Origin: an uncultured Porphyromonadaceae bacterium
GTDB lineage: Bacteria; Bacteroidota; Bacteroidia; Bacteroidales; Muribaculaceae
Reading direction: 5' to 3'
Assembly (NCBI GenBank): GCA_900548875.1
Contig: URMA01000043.1
Coordinates: forward strand, 1 to 24,232
Length of the DNA stretch: 24,232 nucleotides
Shown here: positions 7,001 through 13,584 of the stretch, one piece after another
How the letters are laid out: every line of letters starts with the position of its first letter
How positions within the stretch are numbered: position 1 is the first letter of the stretch
The notes under the pieces: generated by a model
What the model saw: the letters and a program-made list of their open reading frames with translations, nothing else
What the model was told of the DNA's origin: nothing
Databases searched by the model: none
Position numbers and translations under genes: made by a program

Positions 7001-9044
7001 CATCGGTTTCCGTTCCGAAAAGTTCTGTGGCAAAATCGGCGTACAGCTTCGTGTCAATCCAACGCTCGCCCATGTTGATGTCGAGTTCCTCGTAGGGTAT
7101 CGCTTCGGGTATGGCTTCCTCCAATGCCTTTACAGCGGTTTCCGTCCAGTCCTTTTCCTTGCCTGTGAGATCGGGAAGATAAGAGCCTGTTTCCTTGCTT
7201 TTGGCGATGACGTTTCCGGCTATGAACTTGCCTTTGTGTTCCCATTCTCCGGTGGCAGGGTTATAGAATATCTCGCCTTTGAGGTCGTCGATAACCTCGT
7301 CCTCGTCCTTGCCTGTGGTCTGCATCAGATAGTCCATATCCACACAGCCGTAAAAGTTAAGGCAGCTTGCCAACGCTTCGCCCGGTGTCAGTTGCACGGT
7401 CGTGTCTATCTTCTTGAACGCTACAGGCTCACGCATGATGTCGGATTTGAATATGTCGCCCTTGACCTGCATTTCAATCGTGAACACTTCCACGCCGAGG
7501 CTGTCAAGCATGATAAACTCCTTGTTGTCATTAGAGTGGAAAAAGCCCCATTTGGCGACAAAAGCATCATAGCAAGCGTTCAGCCGTTCACGCAAATGCG
7601 GCTGTTCCGTCTGTTCCTCCTGCTCTTTGATTGCAAGTTCAAAATATGCCTTGCGGATAGAGAAATAGTCGTTAGCCCTCTCCGTGTTCACCTTGCCCTC
7701 GTCCACCGGGACAAAATCGGTGGCCGTCTCTTGGTATAGTTCGGATTTGCGGTATCGGATAATGCCCACCTGCCCCTCAAACAGTACCATTGCACCCTCT
7801 TTCATCCACGCTTCCGGCTCGTCCGTATAGGCTCGTCTGCCTTTTGGTGGCTGCTTAACGGCCACACTGCCGAAAAGGGACATTTGCGTGTGTATGCCGT
7901 CCTGTCCCTCACTTGTGAAAAGGCTTTTGCGGAAATAGCGGCCAAAGTCGAGTTTGAGCAATGCGGCGAGATACTGCGACATGGCGTTTTCATCACCCTG
8001 CCACTGGTATTTGCGTACATACTTGCCGTACTGGTTCATCGCAATGCGGCTGCCTGTGGCGAGGGTGGTTTTCGGTAATGTGAAAAGTTTGTTGGCGTAT
8101 TCGGTCATTGCGCCTGTCGTGTCTGCCTTTTCCCTGCCGACCTGTAAAAAGAGCTGTTCCCTCTGCGAGAGTGCCGCCTTGTGAGTATGCTTTTGGAAGA
8201 TCAGTAAATCGCTGCCTACCTCGATGCCGCTTGTGTACATGAAAAGCGTGTCGGGCATACGGATAGCACTAATCAAATCGGCATGGTTCACAAGGTATTC
8301 ACGCACGAATTTGTTGCTTGGTGTATCGGCCACACCTCTTGATGTGACGAAAGCCAGCAGGCCGCCCTCGTTCAAAAGCTCCAAAGCCTTGACAAAAAAG
8401 TAATTGTGTATGGTCTTGGTAGCCTGCTCGTATATGCCGCCTTTCTTCCAGAGTTCCGCATCGAACACACGGAAGTTACCGAAAGGGATGTTGGAGGCTA
8501 TGACATCGAATTTCGTATGTTCAAAACCCTGTTCGTCTATCGTTTCAAACCCGGCTGTCCGTGTAACCGTGTTGTCATTCAGCAGGGAGAGTATCAGACC
8601 CGAAACCGGGTCTTTTTCAATGGCATAGCCGCAGGTGTCGGACATGGCTACCGGGAGGAAACCGCCAATGCCTGCACTCGGTTCGAGGAATGAGCGCATT
8701 TGCAGCTCATTGTCCTTGAATGTGGCGTGTATCTGCTTTGCGACTACATCAATAAGGAATTTCGGGGTGTAGAACGCTGTCAGGACAGAGGCTTTCATGG
8801 CTTCCGTGAAATAGGGATAGGTGTCGATAAGTTCCTGCAACCGCCTTATCGGTTCTTCCATGTCGCCACTTACAGGCTTGTCTGTGCCGATGTTCAGCAC
8901 TTCTTTGATACCGCCAAACCCCGAATATTGGGATAAGGTTTCTTTTTCCTCTGGTGTGGCTTGTCTGCCTTGAATGTGGATTTGTAACGCTGTCTTTATC
9001 GCTTCCACGTTTGCCACCAATGATTTCAATTTGTTGTAACTCAT
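4071..9044 (-). CDS. N6-adenine methylase / SNF2-type helicase fusion
   Basis: A 1657-aa protein. The N-terminal part is an N6-adenine methyltransferase-like domain, with SAM-binding motif EPSAGIGGFL (121-130) and a catalytic-type motif NIPF (185-188), a variant of the usual NPPY/NPPF. A superfamily 2 helicase domain follows, with Walker A WHEVGTGKT (around 832-840), a DEAH-type box VDECH (around 1000) and motif VI QRNGRAVRKGN (around 1341). The last 200 residues are charged and probably coiled coil. Such giant fusions recur on Bacteroidales mobile elements and may protect or process element DNA, but their biochemistry is not settled from sequence. It has its own leader (9045-9632) and terminator (4005-4046), so it is a single-gene unit. 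The ATG at 9044 follows an A-rich tract with no strong Shine-Dalgarno. Confidence 0.9.
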   Translation of the reverse strand: MSYNKLKSLVANVEAIKTALQIHIQGRQATPEEKETLSQYSGFGGIKEVLNIGTDKPVSGDMEEPIRRLQELIDTYPYFTEAMKASVLTAFYTPKFLIDVVAKQIHATFKDNELQMRSFLEPSAGIGGFLPVAMSDTCGYAIEKDPVSGLILSLLNDNTVTRTAGFETIDEQGFEHTKFDVIASNIPFGNFRVFDAELWKKGGIYEQATKTIHNYFFVKALELLNEGGLLAFVTSRGVADTPSNKFVREYLVNHADLISAIRMPDTLFMYTSGIEVGSDLLIFQKHTHKAALSQREQLFLQVGREKADTTGAMTEYANKLFTLPKTTLATGSRIAMNQYGKYVRKYQWQGDENAMSQYLAALLKLDFGRYFRKSLFTSEGQDGIHTQMSLFGSVAVKQPPKGRRAYTDEPEAWMKEGAMVLFEGQVGIIRYRKSELYQETATDFVPVDEGKVNTERANDYFSIRKAYFELAIKEQEEQTEQPHLRERLNACYDAFVAKWGFFHSNDNKEFIMLDSLGVEVFTIEMQVKGDIFKSDIMREPVAFKKIDTTVQLTPGEALASCLNFYGCVDMDYLMQTTGKDEDEVIDDLKGEIFYNPATGEWEHKGKFIAGNVIAKSKETGSYLPDLTGKEKDWTETAVKALEEAIPEAIPYEELDINMGERWIDTKLYADFATELFGTETDVMYFDVNDTYLVRLQGYSPVVYNTYSVKNYNGEDLFVHALQDTVPEITKEIERNGEAVRVPDEEAIQEAATKIQEIRNRFNQWLDCQPIEVRDELVRVYNERFNCYVRPHYDGSAQTFPQLSFENFPYDSLYPSQKDAIWMIKQNGGGICWHEVGTGKTMIMCVSAYEMKRLGLVQKPLIIGLKANVHEIADTFRKAYPSAKVLYPGKEDFTPANRKEVFSKIKNNNWDCIILTHDQFAKIPQSEQTMIDIFTEELADVERNLEVLEQSTMRYRSGKMQDGLEKRKQNLAAKLKELKMKINERKDDAVDFHSMGIDHIFVDECHIFKNLIFQTRHTRVAGIGNTKGSQRAMNLLFAIRDIQHRTGRDLGATFLSGTVVVNALTELYVMFKYLRPRELQRQQISCFDAWAAIFTQKTADYELNVTGAIKRKERFRTYIKVPELAMFLREITDYRTADMINLDVPDKNVRFLSHAPTIQQEEMIGRLVSFAHSGQWEDLGLDTPEPDNLDKAKMLVATNVARKMALDMRLLGDKFSDDAENKASICARTIYEYYMRSNENRGTQFVFSDLGTYKPNEWNVYTDIKEKLVNLGIPTDEVQFIQCATTERARKRLFEDMNNGKVRVLFGSTTMLGTGVNAQQRAVAVHHLEIPWRPADMEQRNGRAVRKGNTVKLWGGNVVDVVIYGTEKTLDAYKFNLLKNKQMFINQINNGTIAVRRIDEGGMDEDNGMNFAEFVAILSGNTDLLNKAKLDNKIMQLEKEQTIFKKERIRAERKITAGQEDMAKTQRTKAGFIKDWEYFNSYEGTKVTQLLNLPQATAEETGRELHRIAKTYRSGAYGTIGTFTGLNLLVRSEYSINGTFDRNTFFVEGTSGLKYRCGLTGALPLGFVESAQYPQATLNKLPSLIEKQQKTVERIESEIPILQDIVGRQWSKADELVKLKLECKELQRKIDESLKDAERSLTPSETTAAEYEPTTKAA

Positions 9045-9347
9045 ATTTAACCTTTCTTTTTATTTCCCTCTGTTCGGTCTGTTTGCGACCGCCGGGAAGA
9101 TTTTTCTGCTTTCGGAAGGTGGCGAGGGACAATCGGACAAGGCTGAACCGGAAAAATACGCTCGACAGAGGGAGAGGAAGATTTTTGCGTGTCACTCGCG
9201 GCGGCACGTCGGCATTGGCAAGATTGGCACGGTCGGTTACCTTTGCGGAAAATTCTATCCCGTAGGTCGCACGGCAGCGGACTTGGGTTTAATGGGAATC
9301 CGTTAGAAAAGGAAAGATTATGGGTAAAAGAGTGAAGCGGTCAGCCG

Positions 9348-9435
9348 GGACGGACTTTCCGACGGACTGTCTTGGGACTACAGAGGGCAGGATTTATCCC
9401 GCCCCCTGTAATGCCAAGTCTGTCCGTGTCCGTCC
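9348..9435. other. Large nested stem-loop in leader C
   Basis: Outer arms: GGACGGAC (9348-9355) and the following ACGGAC...CTTGG (ending at 9375) pair with CCAAG...GTCCGT and GTCCGTCC (9414-9435), with a 6-base bulge and two mismatches. Inside sits a second hairpin (9380-9409), ACAGAGGGCAGGA with TCCCGCCCCCTGT around a TTTA loop. The inner hairpin resembles the one at 486-514. No T tract follows on either strand. It could be a structured RNA leader, a transcription attenuator or a protein- or ssDNA-recognised hairpin. Confidence 0.6.
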
Positions 9436-9464
9436 TTTTGCAAAAAGGGGCTTCACACACTTTA

Positions 9465-9478
9465 TGTAACATGTTACA
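9465..9478. promoter_or_regulatory. 14-base perfect palindrome, candidate operator
   Basis: TGTAACATGTTACA is a perfect palindrome. The flanks extend the symmetry imperfectly (CACACTTTA on the left, CAAAATGCGTG on the right). A site of this size suits a dimeric helix-turn-helix regulator. No regulator gene is adjacent, so the ligand protein is unknown. Confidence 0.45.
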
Positions 9479-9581
9479 CAAAATGCGTGAGGTTGCTTGA
9501 AGCAAACTGGCCGCAGGATGTAAGGCTATAAGAGGGAGAACAGGAGTTTTATAAAAGGTCGTTGGTCGATCGGAACAACAA

Positions 9582-9609
9582 ACCGTACCGAGACTTTGCC
9601 CGATACGGT
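9582..9609 (-). terminator. Possible terminator hairpin after the 210-aa gene
   Basis: ACCGTA (9582-9587) pairs with TACGGT (9604-9609), 24 bases past the stop codon of the gene at 9633-10265. On the minus strand the sequence that follows is TTGTTGTTCC, only moderately T-rich. Position and stem resemble the hairpin at 2620-2656. Confidence 0.35.
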
Positions 9610-9632
9610 CTTGTCGTTGCCCTGCATATAAC

Positions 9633-10265
9633 TCAGTCTATGTCATAGCCTATCATGTATTCATCGTTGATAAGCAGATAATAGTAGCCGTTGCCACAAT
9701 TCCGGTACTCTTTGCTGAATCCTGCCGCCATATCGCCATTTTCGCGTGGCTCGCACCACAGCGTACCGTCATAGCCGCAAAAGTCGAAGCGTCCGGTGGA
9801 AAACTTTTCACCTTGCTTCAGTGCCGTTCTGAAACGAGCCATATCCCAACTGCCGCAATACTTCTCGATGGTGGCAAGTCCGATACACTTGCCGTCGATG
9901 CGTGTGCCGGTCGTGATGCGGTTCTCGTAGAGGGATTTATCCAAATCGGCATTAGCGATTTTGCGAAGCCAATCATTCGTATGCGTGGCAAGCCGGGCAA
10001 GTTTCTGGTATTTCAAGACCAGTTTCTTTTCTATGTCCGCTGCATCTTCGGGAGAGGATGACGGATAGTATATCTTCTCAATGCTTGCCCAATCTGTGAA
10101 GATGTACCCGCTTTTGCGTTTTCCGAGTGCGATAATGCCGATGACGTTTTCGTTGCGGTTGATAAACAGCCGTCTGCGTTTTCCTGCAATCCTTACATAT
10201 AAGGATGTAGGATTTTGTTCGTTGCGTAGATAGGCTTCTGCCGGATGAATTGTTGTTGTTTCCAT
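9633..10265 (-). CDS. Unrecognised 210-aa protein of the maintenance module
   Basis: I do not recognise this family by name. It is a 210-aa, probably cytosolic protein without a signal peptide or membrane segment. It begins METTTIHPAEAYLRNEQNP and continues with a strand-rich segment (LYVRIAGKRRRLFINRNENV). The middle is helical and charged, and the C-terminus is rich in Gly, Tyr and Asp (NCGNGYYYLLINDEYMIGYD). Four Cys residues (in KCIGL, YCGSW, FCGYD and LWCEP) lie in the second half without an obvious metal-binding spacing. It starts 57 bases after the 74-aa gene ends, so the two may share a transcript. The long uninterrupted frame and minus-strand context support a real gene. Confidence 0.7.
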   Translation of the reverse strand: METTTIHPAEAYLRNEQNPTSLYVRIAGKRRRLFINRNENVIGIIALGKRKSGYIFTDWASIEKIYYPSSSPEDAADIEKKLVLKYQKLARLATHTNDWLRKIANADLDKSLYENRITTGTRIDGKCIGLATIEKYCGSWDMARFRTALKQGEKFSTGRFDFCGYDGTLWCEPRENGDMAAGFSKEYRNCGNGYYYLLINDEYMIGYDID

Positions 10266-10322
10266 ATCTGTATAAATTTGTATAAATTTTGATTTTTGCT
10301 GTTCCTATTTTGGTTTACCTGT

Positions 10323-10547
10323 TCAAAGTTCCGGGATTGTGCCGTTCTTATATAGAACACCGTTCCGATAATGGGACACGATACCCGGCTTAAGTCCCAT
10401 TTCCTCAAAGGCTATATGCCTGATATAGTCCTTGTATTCTTTGCCAATGAAATTCTTTCCACAAAGGTTGTTGAAAATCATAGGGACGGAAAAACCGTCT
10501 TCGCTCGACAATATCACTCTGCCGTCTTGTCTAATTTCTTCTACCAT
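10323..10547 (-). CDS. Unrecognised 74-aa protein
   Basis: A 74-aa frame starting MVEEIRQDGRVILSSEDG and ending in a Tyr/Gly-rich tail (HYRNGVLYKNGTIPEL). No recognised domain, signal peptide or membrane segment. Support for a real gene is the upstream leader D, which has the proximal GCAGGGAAAAAT motif and the CAACCAATTAAA segment that also precedes the ParB-like gene. The 210-aa gene follows 57 bases downstream on the same strand. It is the promoter-proximal gene of the minus-strand module as seen here. Confidence 0.6.
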   Translation of the reverse strand: MVEEIRQDGRVILSSEDGFSVPMIFNNLCGKNFIGKEYKDYIRHIAFEEMGLKPGIVSHYRNGVLYKNGTIPEL

Positions 10548-10868
10548 ACTTGTTTACTTTTAATTGGTTGAACTATCATGCTGATTTTTATTTTTCCCTG
10601 CTTTCGTTTGCCGTGCAGGTTTGTTTTCAGCTTTTTGAGGCAGCCAGAGGATGAAGCTGTGGCATCATAAGCCAAACCCGGATAGAAAACCGACCGTGCA
10701 ACAGTCTGTTTTCGTCATCCGAATGCAATGCGGCTTGGCGATTATGCGCTTCGTCCTACATTCGCCGACGAAAAGAGTAAAGAATGACCTGCCGATAAAC
10801 GAGATGTGACAACAATAAAACAGGAAAATACGATTTGGTAAATTGTCATTGTACAATATTGAACAATC
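10548..10868 (-). repeat. Leader D: partial copy of the leader family
   Basis: This is the gene-free part of the gap between the divergent 74-aa gene and the abiE operon. TTCCCTGCTTTCG (10594-10606, plus strand) corresponds to the TTCCCTC-type motif of leaders A, B and C. TTTAATTGGTTG (10559-10570) is identical to leader B. The more distal blocks shared by A, B and C are not recognisable here. An AT-rich stretch near 10850 (TTGTACAA) may contain further control elements. The abiE operators begin at 10869. Confidence 0.45.
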
Positions 10869-10910
10869 ACTAAATATCGGCACAATTTTAATTTAGTGCC
10901 GATATTTAGT
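10869..10910. promoter_or_regulatory. abiE operator 1 (15-bp perfect inverted repeat)
   Basis: ACTAAATATCGGCAC (10869-10883) and its exact reverse complement (10896-10910) are separated by 12 AT bases. The TCGGCAC core recurs in operator 2, so the region holds four copies of the half-site. AbiEi antitoxins are known to bind inverted repeats in front of their operon and repress it; this is the expected place for them. Confidence 0.75.
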
Positions 10911-10958
10911 AGATGATGACAAAAGGTTATTTACATATAGATTGTTTTAAATAAATAC

Positions 10959-10996
10959 AAATTTTCGGCACTATTCAGAAATAGTGCCGAAAATTT
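10959..10996. promoter_or_regulatory. abiE operator 2 (17-bp perfect inverted repeat)
   Basis: AAATTTTCGGCACTATT (10959-10975) and its exact reverse complement (10980-10996) flank a CAGA spacer. The repeat ends 2 bases before the -7 element of the operon, so a bound protein would cover the -33 region. It shares the TCGGCAC core with operator 1. Confidence 0.78.
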
Positions 10997-10998
10997 GC

Positions 10999-11006
10999 TA
11001 TATTTG
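10999..11006 (+). promoter_or_regulatory. -7 promoter element of the abiE-corrinoid operon
   Basis: TATATTTG matches the TAnnTTTG consensus. It lies 21 bases upstream of the ATG at 11028. Transcription would begin around 11011-11013, which excludes the upstream in-frame ATG at 10995 as start. No good TTTG -33 box is visible in the operator. Confidence 0.6.
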
Positions 11007-11027
11007 CAGGCAAAAACAGGATATAAT

Positions 11028-11750
11028 ATGAGTAACAAAACAACGACATCCATACTTGAATACGCTGAAGTACACCGTGATTTCAGCATGGATGACTTGT
11101 TTGCCTATCTTCACGAAAAGGTTGGCATAAGCAAGTCTTCCTTGTCATGGTATCTGTTCAAGCTCGTGAATGAAAATGCATTGGTCAGAACCGGACGCGG
11201 AATGTATGCTAAAGTCATGAAACAGTCCTTTGTTCCTAAACTCATAGGTGAAGTAAGAGAAATTTACGATTCGTTGCTGGTCAATTTCCCATTTGCGAAG
11301 TTCTGCGTCTATCAGGGGGATATTATCGCAACCTTGCAGCATCACCTTTCTTCCAACCGTGTTGTCTATGTGGAAACAGACAGGGATTCGGCAGAAACGG
11401 TTTTCAACTTTTTGAAAGACGGGAACCGTGACGTCTATCTGCGACCGGACAAAGATATGATTTACCGATATGTAGATATGGACAGCCGTGTCTTTTTTGT
11501 GAAAAATTTGGTCTCGGAAGCTCCTTTGCAGAAAGTATCAGATGTACCGATGCCTACACTGGAAAAGCTGTTGGTGGATATATTGAGGGATGCGGATTTC
11601 TTCTACCTACAAGGCAGTGAAAGCGAGCATATCTTTGAAAATGCCTTTAATCTGTACGCTGTCAATCGAAATCGGCTATTCAGGTATGCCGGCAGACGTA
11701 AGGCAAAAGAAGAAATATTGTCCATATTAGAAAATCTGAACATAAAATGA
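11028..11750 (+). CDS. abiEi: AbiEi-like antitoxin/repressor of a type IV TA pair
   Basis: A 240-aa protein. The start at 11028 (MSNKTTTSILEYAEV) is preferred to the in-frame ATG at 10995, because the -7 element lies between them and the operator overlaps the longer form. The N-terminal 65 residues form a winged-helix-like region (DDLFAYLHEKVGISKSSLSW, then LVRTGRGMYAK), typical of AbiEi-family antitoxins and their DUF6577-like relatives. The rest is the antitoxin body. In type IV systems the antitoxin does not bind the toxin but counteracts its effect, and it represses the operon through inverted repeats, which are present here. It overlaps the toxin gene by ATGA (11747-11750). Identification rests on the pair and on the wing motif. 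Confidence 0.82.
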   Translation: MSNKTTTSILEYAEVHRDFSMDDLFAYLHEKVGISKSSLSWYLFKLVNENALVRTGRGMYAKVMKQSFVPKLIGEVREIYDSLLVNFPFAKFCVYQGDIIATLQHHLSSNRVVYVETDRDSAETVFNFLKDGNRDVYLRPDKDMIYRYVDMDSRVFFVKNLVSEAPLQKVSDVPMPTLEKLLVDILRDADFFYLQGSESEHIFENAFNLYAVNRNRLFRYAGRRKAKEEILSILENLNIK

Positions 11751-12820
11751 TAAAGAAGGAGTGTTTTACGGCAGAATGGATCGAACAGGTTTCATCCGAA
11801 TTGCACTATAATGATAAAAATCTGATAGAGAAAGTAATCCGTGCCCTGTCCCTGCTTGAAATGCTGGTTAAAGCCGGGTGTCCACTGGTTTTTAAGGGAG
11901 GAACGGCACTTATGCTCATACTTGGGAAATCTGCTCATCGTCTGTCAATCGACATTGATCTTATCTGTCCCCCTGGAACCAACATTGAAGACTATCTGAA
12001 ATCATTTGCCGATTTCGGCTTCATCAATCTGGAACTTGTGGAACGCAAGCAACGGGATGATGCGGATATTCCCAAGAGCCATTCCAAGTTTTTCTATCAG
12101 ATTGCATACCGAAATGACACCGATGCACAATCCTATATCCTGCTGGATGTACTCTACGAGGACATTCATTATTTCCGTACCCAACAAATAGCTATCAACT
12201 GCCCGTTCATACGGTTGGAAGGAAAACCATTGATGGTAACAGTCCCGTCCGCAGAAGATATTTTGGGCGATAAACTGACGGCTTTCGCTCCCAACACAAC
12301 TGGAATACCTTATTACAAGAATGGAAGGTCCTGTTCGATGGAGATAGCCAAACAGCTTTATGATGTGGGGCGGCTGTTTGAAAATGTTTCAGACCTGCAG
12401 ATTACCAAAGAAGCGTTCCGTAAGATTGCGGTGGTCGAACTTTCATACCGGTCTTTCGGAACGGACATAGGGCAAGTTTTCAATGACATCCGCCAAACGG
12501 CACTTTGTATCTCCACACGGGGAAAAGCCGGAGAAGGAGACTTCGACCTGATACAAGACGGAATCATCCGTGTCAAATCATTCATGTACAAGCAGCGTTA
12601 TCTGATAGACCATGCCATTATTGATGCAGCAAGAGCGGCTTATTTAGCCACGTTAATTGAAAAGGGAATCAATGAAATAGAATCTTATTCCAACAACCCT
12701 GCCGATATAAAGGATATGGTCATCCGACCTTCGCTGCCCAACAAACTGAATAAGCTGAGAAGCAACCTACCGGAAGCCTACTACTATTGGGCAAAAACGA
12801 GTGAGTTATTGGAAGCATGA
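11747..12820 (+). CDS. abiEii: AbiEii/AbiGii-family nucleotidyltransferase toxin
   Basis: A 357-aa protein of the DUF1814/AbiEii family, which has a DNA polymerase beta-type nucleotidyltransferase fold. Visible motifs are FKGGTALML (49-57, the GG/T loop), SIDIDL (67-72, the metal-binding Asp pair), LLDVLYED (132-139, third acidic position) and EDILGDKLTAFAP (170-182, with the conserved Lys). All expected catalytic positions are present, so it looks active. Relatives are GTP-binding nucleotidyltransferases that arrest growth, serving in phage abortive infection and in stabilising mobile elements. It is translationally coupled to both neighbours: ATGA with abiEi (11747) and ATGA with the PP-loop gene (12817). 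Confidence 0.9.
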   Translation: MIKKECFTAEWIEQVSSELHYNDKNLIEKVIRALSLLEMLVKAGCPLVFKGGTALMLILGKSAHRLSIDIDLICPPGTNIEDYLKSFADFGFINLELVERKQRDDADIPKSHSKFFYQIAYRNDTDAQSYILLDVLYEDIHYFRTQQIAINCPFIRLEGKPLMVTVPSAEDILGDKLTAFAPNTTGIPYYKNGRSCSMEIAKQLYDVGRLFENVSDLQITKEAFRKIAVVELSYRSFGTDIGQVFNDIRQTALCISTRGKAGEGDFDLIQDGIIRVKSFMYKQRYLIDHAIIDAARAAYLATLIEKGINEIESYSNNPADIKDMVIRPSLPNKLNKLRSNLPEAYYYWAKTSELLEA

Positions 12821-13551
12821 AGTTTTACGAACATCGAATGGAAAAGATAAAAGCCGTATTCAACTGGAGCGGGGGAAAAGACTCCGCGCATGCCCTTTGG
12901 CGAGCTCGTCAATCGGAGCTATACGACATCGTTGCCCTGCTCACCACAATCAATCGTGACTCGCAACGCTCCAGCATGCACGGTATCCCACTCCCCTTGC
13001 TTCAGGCACAAGCAGACAGTATAGGTATTCCCCTGCATATCGTGAATCTCACACCCCAGGGGAACCTTGAAAATTACGCAGAGGCCATGACTTGCGCAGC
13101 CCTACATTTCAAGGAGCAAGGAGTAACCCATTTTATTTTCGGGGATATTTACTTGCACGATGTCCGTGCCTACAGGGAGCGACAACTCGCACCACTCGGA
13201 ATAGAGGTTGTGGAGCCGTTATGGGGAGTAGTCTCCTCGGAAATCGTCATGCAGCAATACCTCGCTTCCGGACTGAAGACGGTCATCGTGACCACGCAAG
13301 CCGATGGCTTGGGAATGGATGCCATCGGTCGCGAGGTAGATGCCGACTTTATTGCCTCTCTCCCCAAGGAAATGGATCACAACGGAGAAAACGGAGAATA
13401 CCACACGTTCTGCTACGACGGACCGATATTCTCCTCACCCGTACTTTTCCGACTGGGAACTCCCTTTAGCCAAAGTTATGACATCCGGCTTGAGGATGGC
13501 ACGATTCAAACCTATACTTATTGTTTTGCCCATCTTTCCGCCGAACCATAA
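12817..13551 (+). CDS. PP-loop ATPase, Dph6/MJ0570-like (diphthine-ammonia ligase family)
   Basis: A 244-aa protein. The PP-loop SGGKDS lies at residues 18-23. GDIYLHDVRAYRE and EPLWG, and the late motif ENGEYHTF, match the conserved blocks of the Dph6/MJ0570 group of adenine nucleotide alpha-hydrolase-like ATPases. Bacteria lack diphthamide, so the eukaryotic activity cannot be its role. Bacterial members often sit near cobamide genes, and here a corrinoid adenosyltransferase follows 33 bases downstream, suggesting cobamide salvage or remodelling; this is inference. The start at 12817 overlaps the toxin stop (ATGA). An ATG at 12838 (MEKIKAVFNW) fits the usual family N-terminus better, so the first seven residues are uncertain. 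Confidence 0.85.
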   Translation: MKFYEHRMEKIKAVFNWSGGKDSAHALWRARQSELYDIVALLTTINRDSQRSSMHGIPLPLLQAQADSIGIPLHIVNLTPQGNLENYAEAMTCAALHFKEQGVTHFIFGDIYLHDVRAYRERQLAPLGIEVVEPLWGVVSSEIVMQQYLASGLKTVIVTTQADGLGMDAIGREVDADFIASLPKEMDHNGENGEYHTFCYDGPIFSSPVLFRLGTPFSQSYDIRLEDGTIQTYTYCFAHLSAEP

Positions 13552-13584
13552 CACGGATTACATTTGCAATCATAAATCAACAAT

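Larger units (their letters stand above)
9045..9632 (-). repeat. Leader C: dispersed long noncoding leader, copy 3
   Basis: The longest gene-free stretch (588 bases). On the minus strand, CCGAACAGAGGGAAA (9077-9063) lies 18 bases upstream of the methylase-helicase ATG. On the plus strand, GGAGAGGAAGATTTT (9171-9185) corresponds to the GGAAAGGAAGAATTT of leaders A and B at nearly the same offset, and GCTATAAGAGG near 9528 matches leader B. The distal part carries the large stem-loop (9348-9435), a 14-base palindrome (9465-9478), a TTGCTT-G-AAGCAA palindrome (9493-9505) and a hairpin (9582-9609). A 49-codon open frame on the plus strand (9320-9469) runs through the stem-loop and is probably chance. 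Confidence 0.6.

Noticed and set aside
9320..9469. A 49-codon plus-strand frame in leader C
   Set aside because: It passes through the large stem-loop and ends in the palindrome. The similar stretch in leader A (ATG near 371) stops after 17 codons, so coding is not conserved.
10995..11027. Longer N-terminus for the AbiEi-like antitoxin
   Set aside because: The -7 promoter box (10999-11006) and the operator overlap this extension; the ATG at 11028 fits the promoter and the family's N-terminus.
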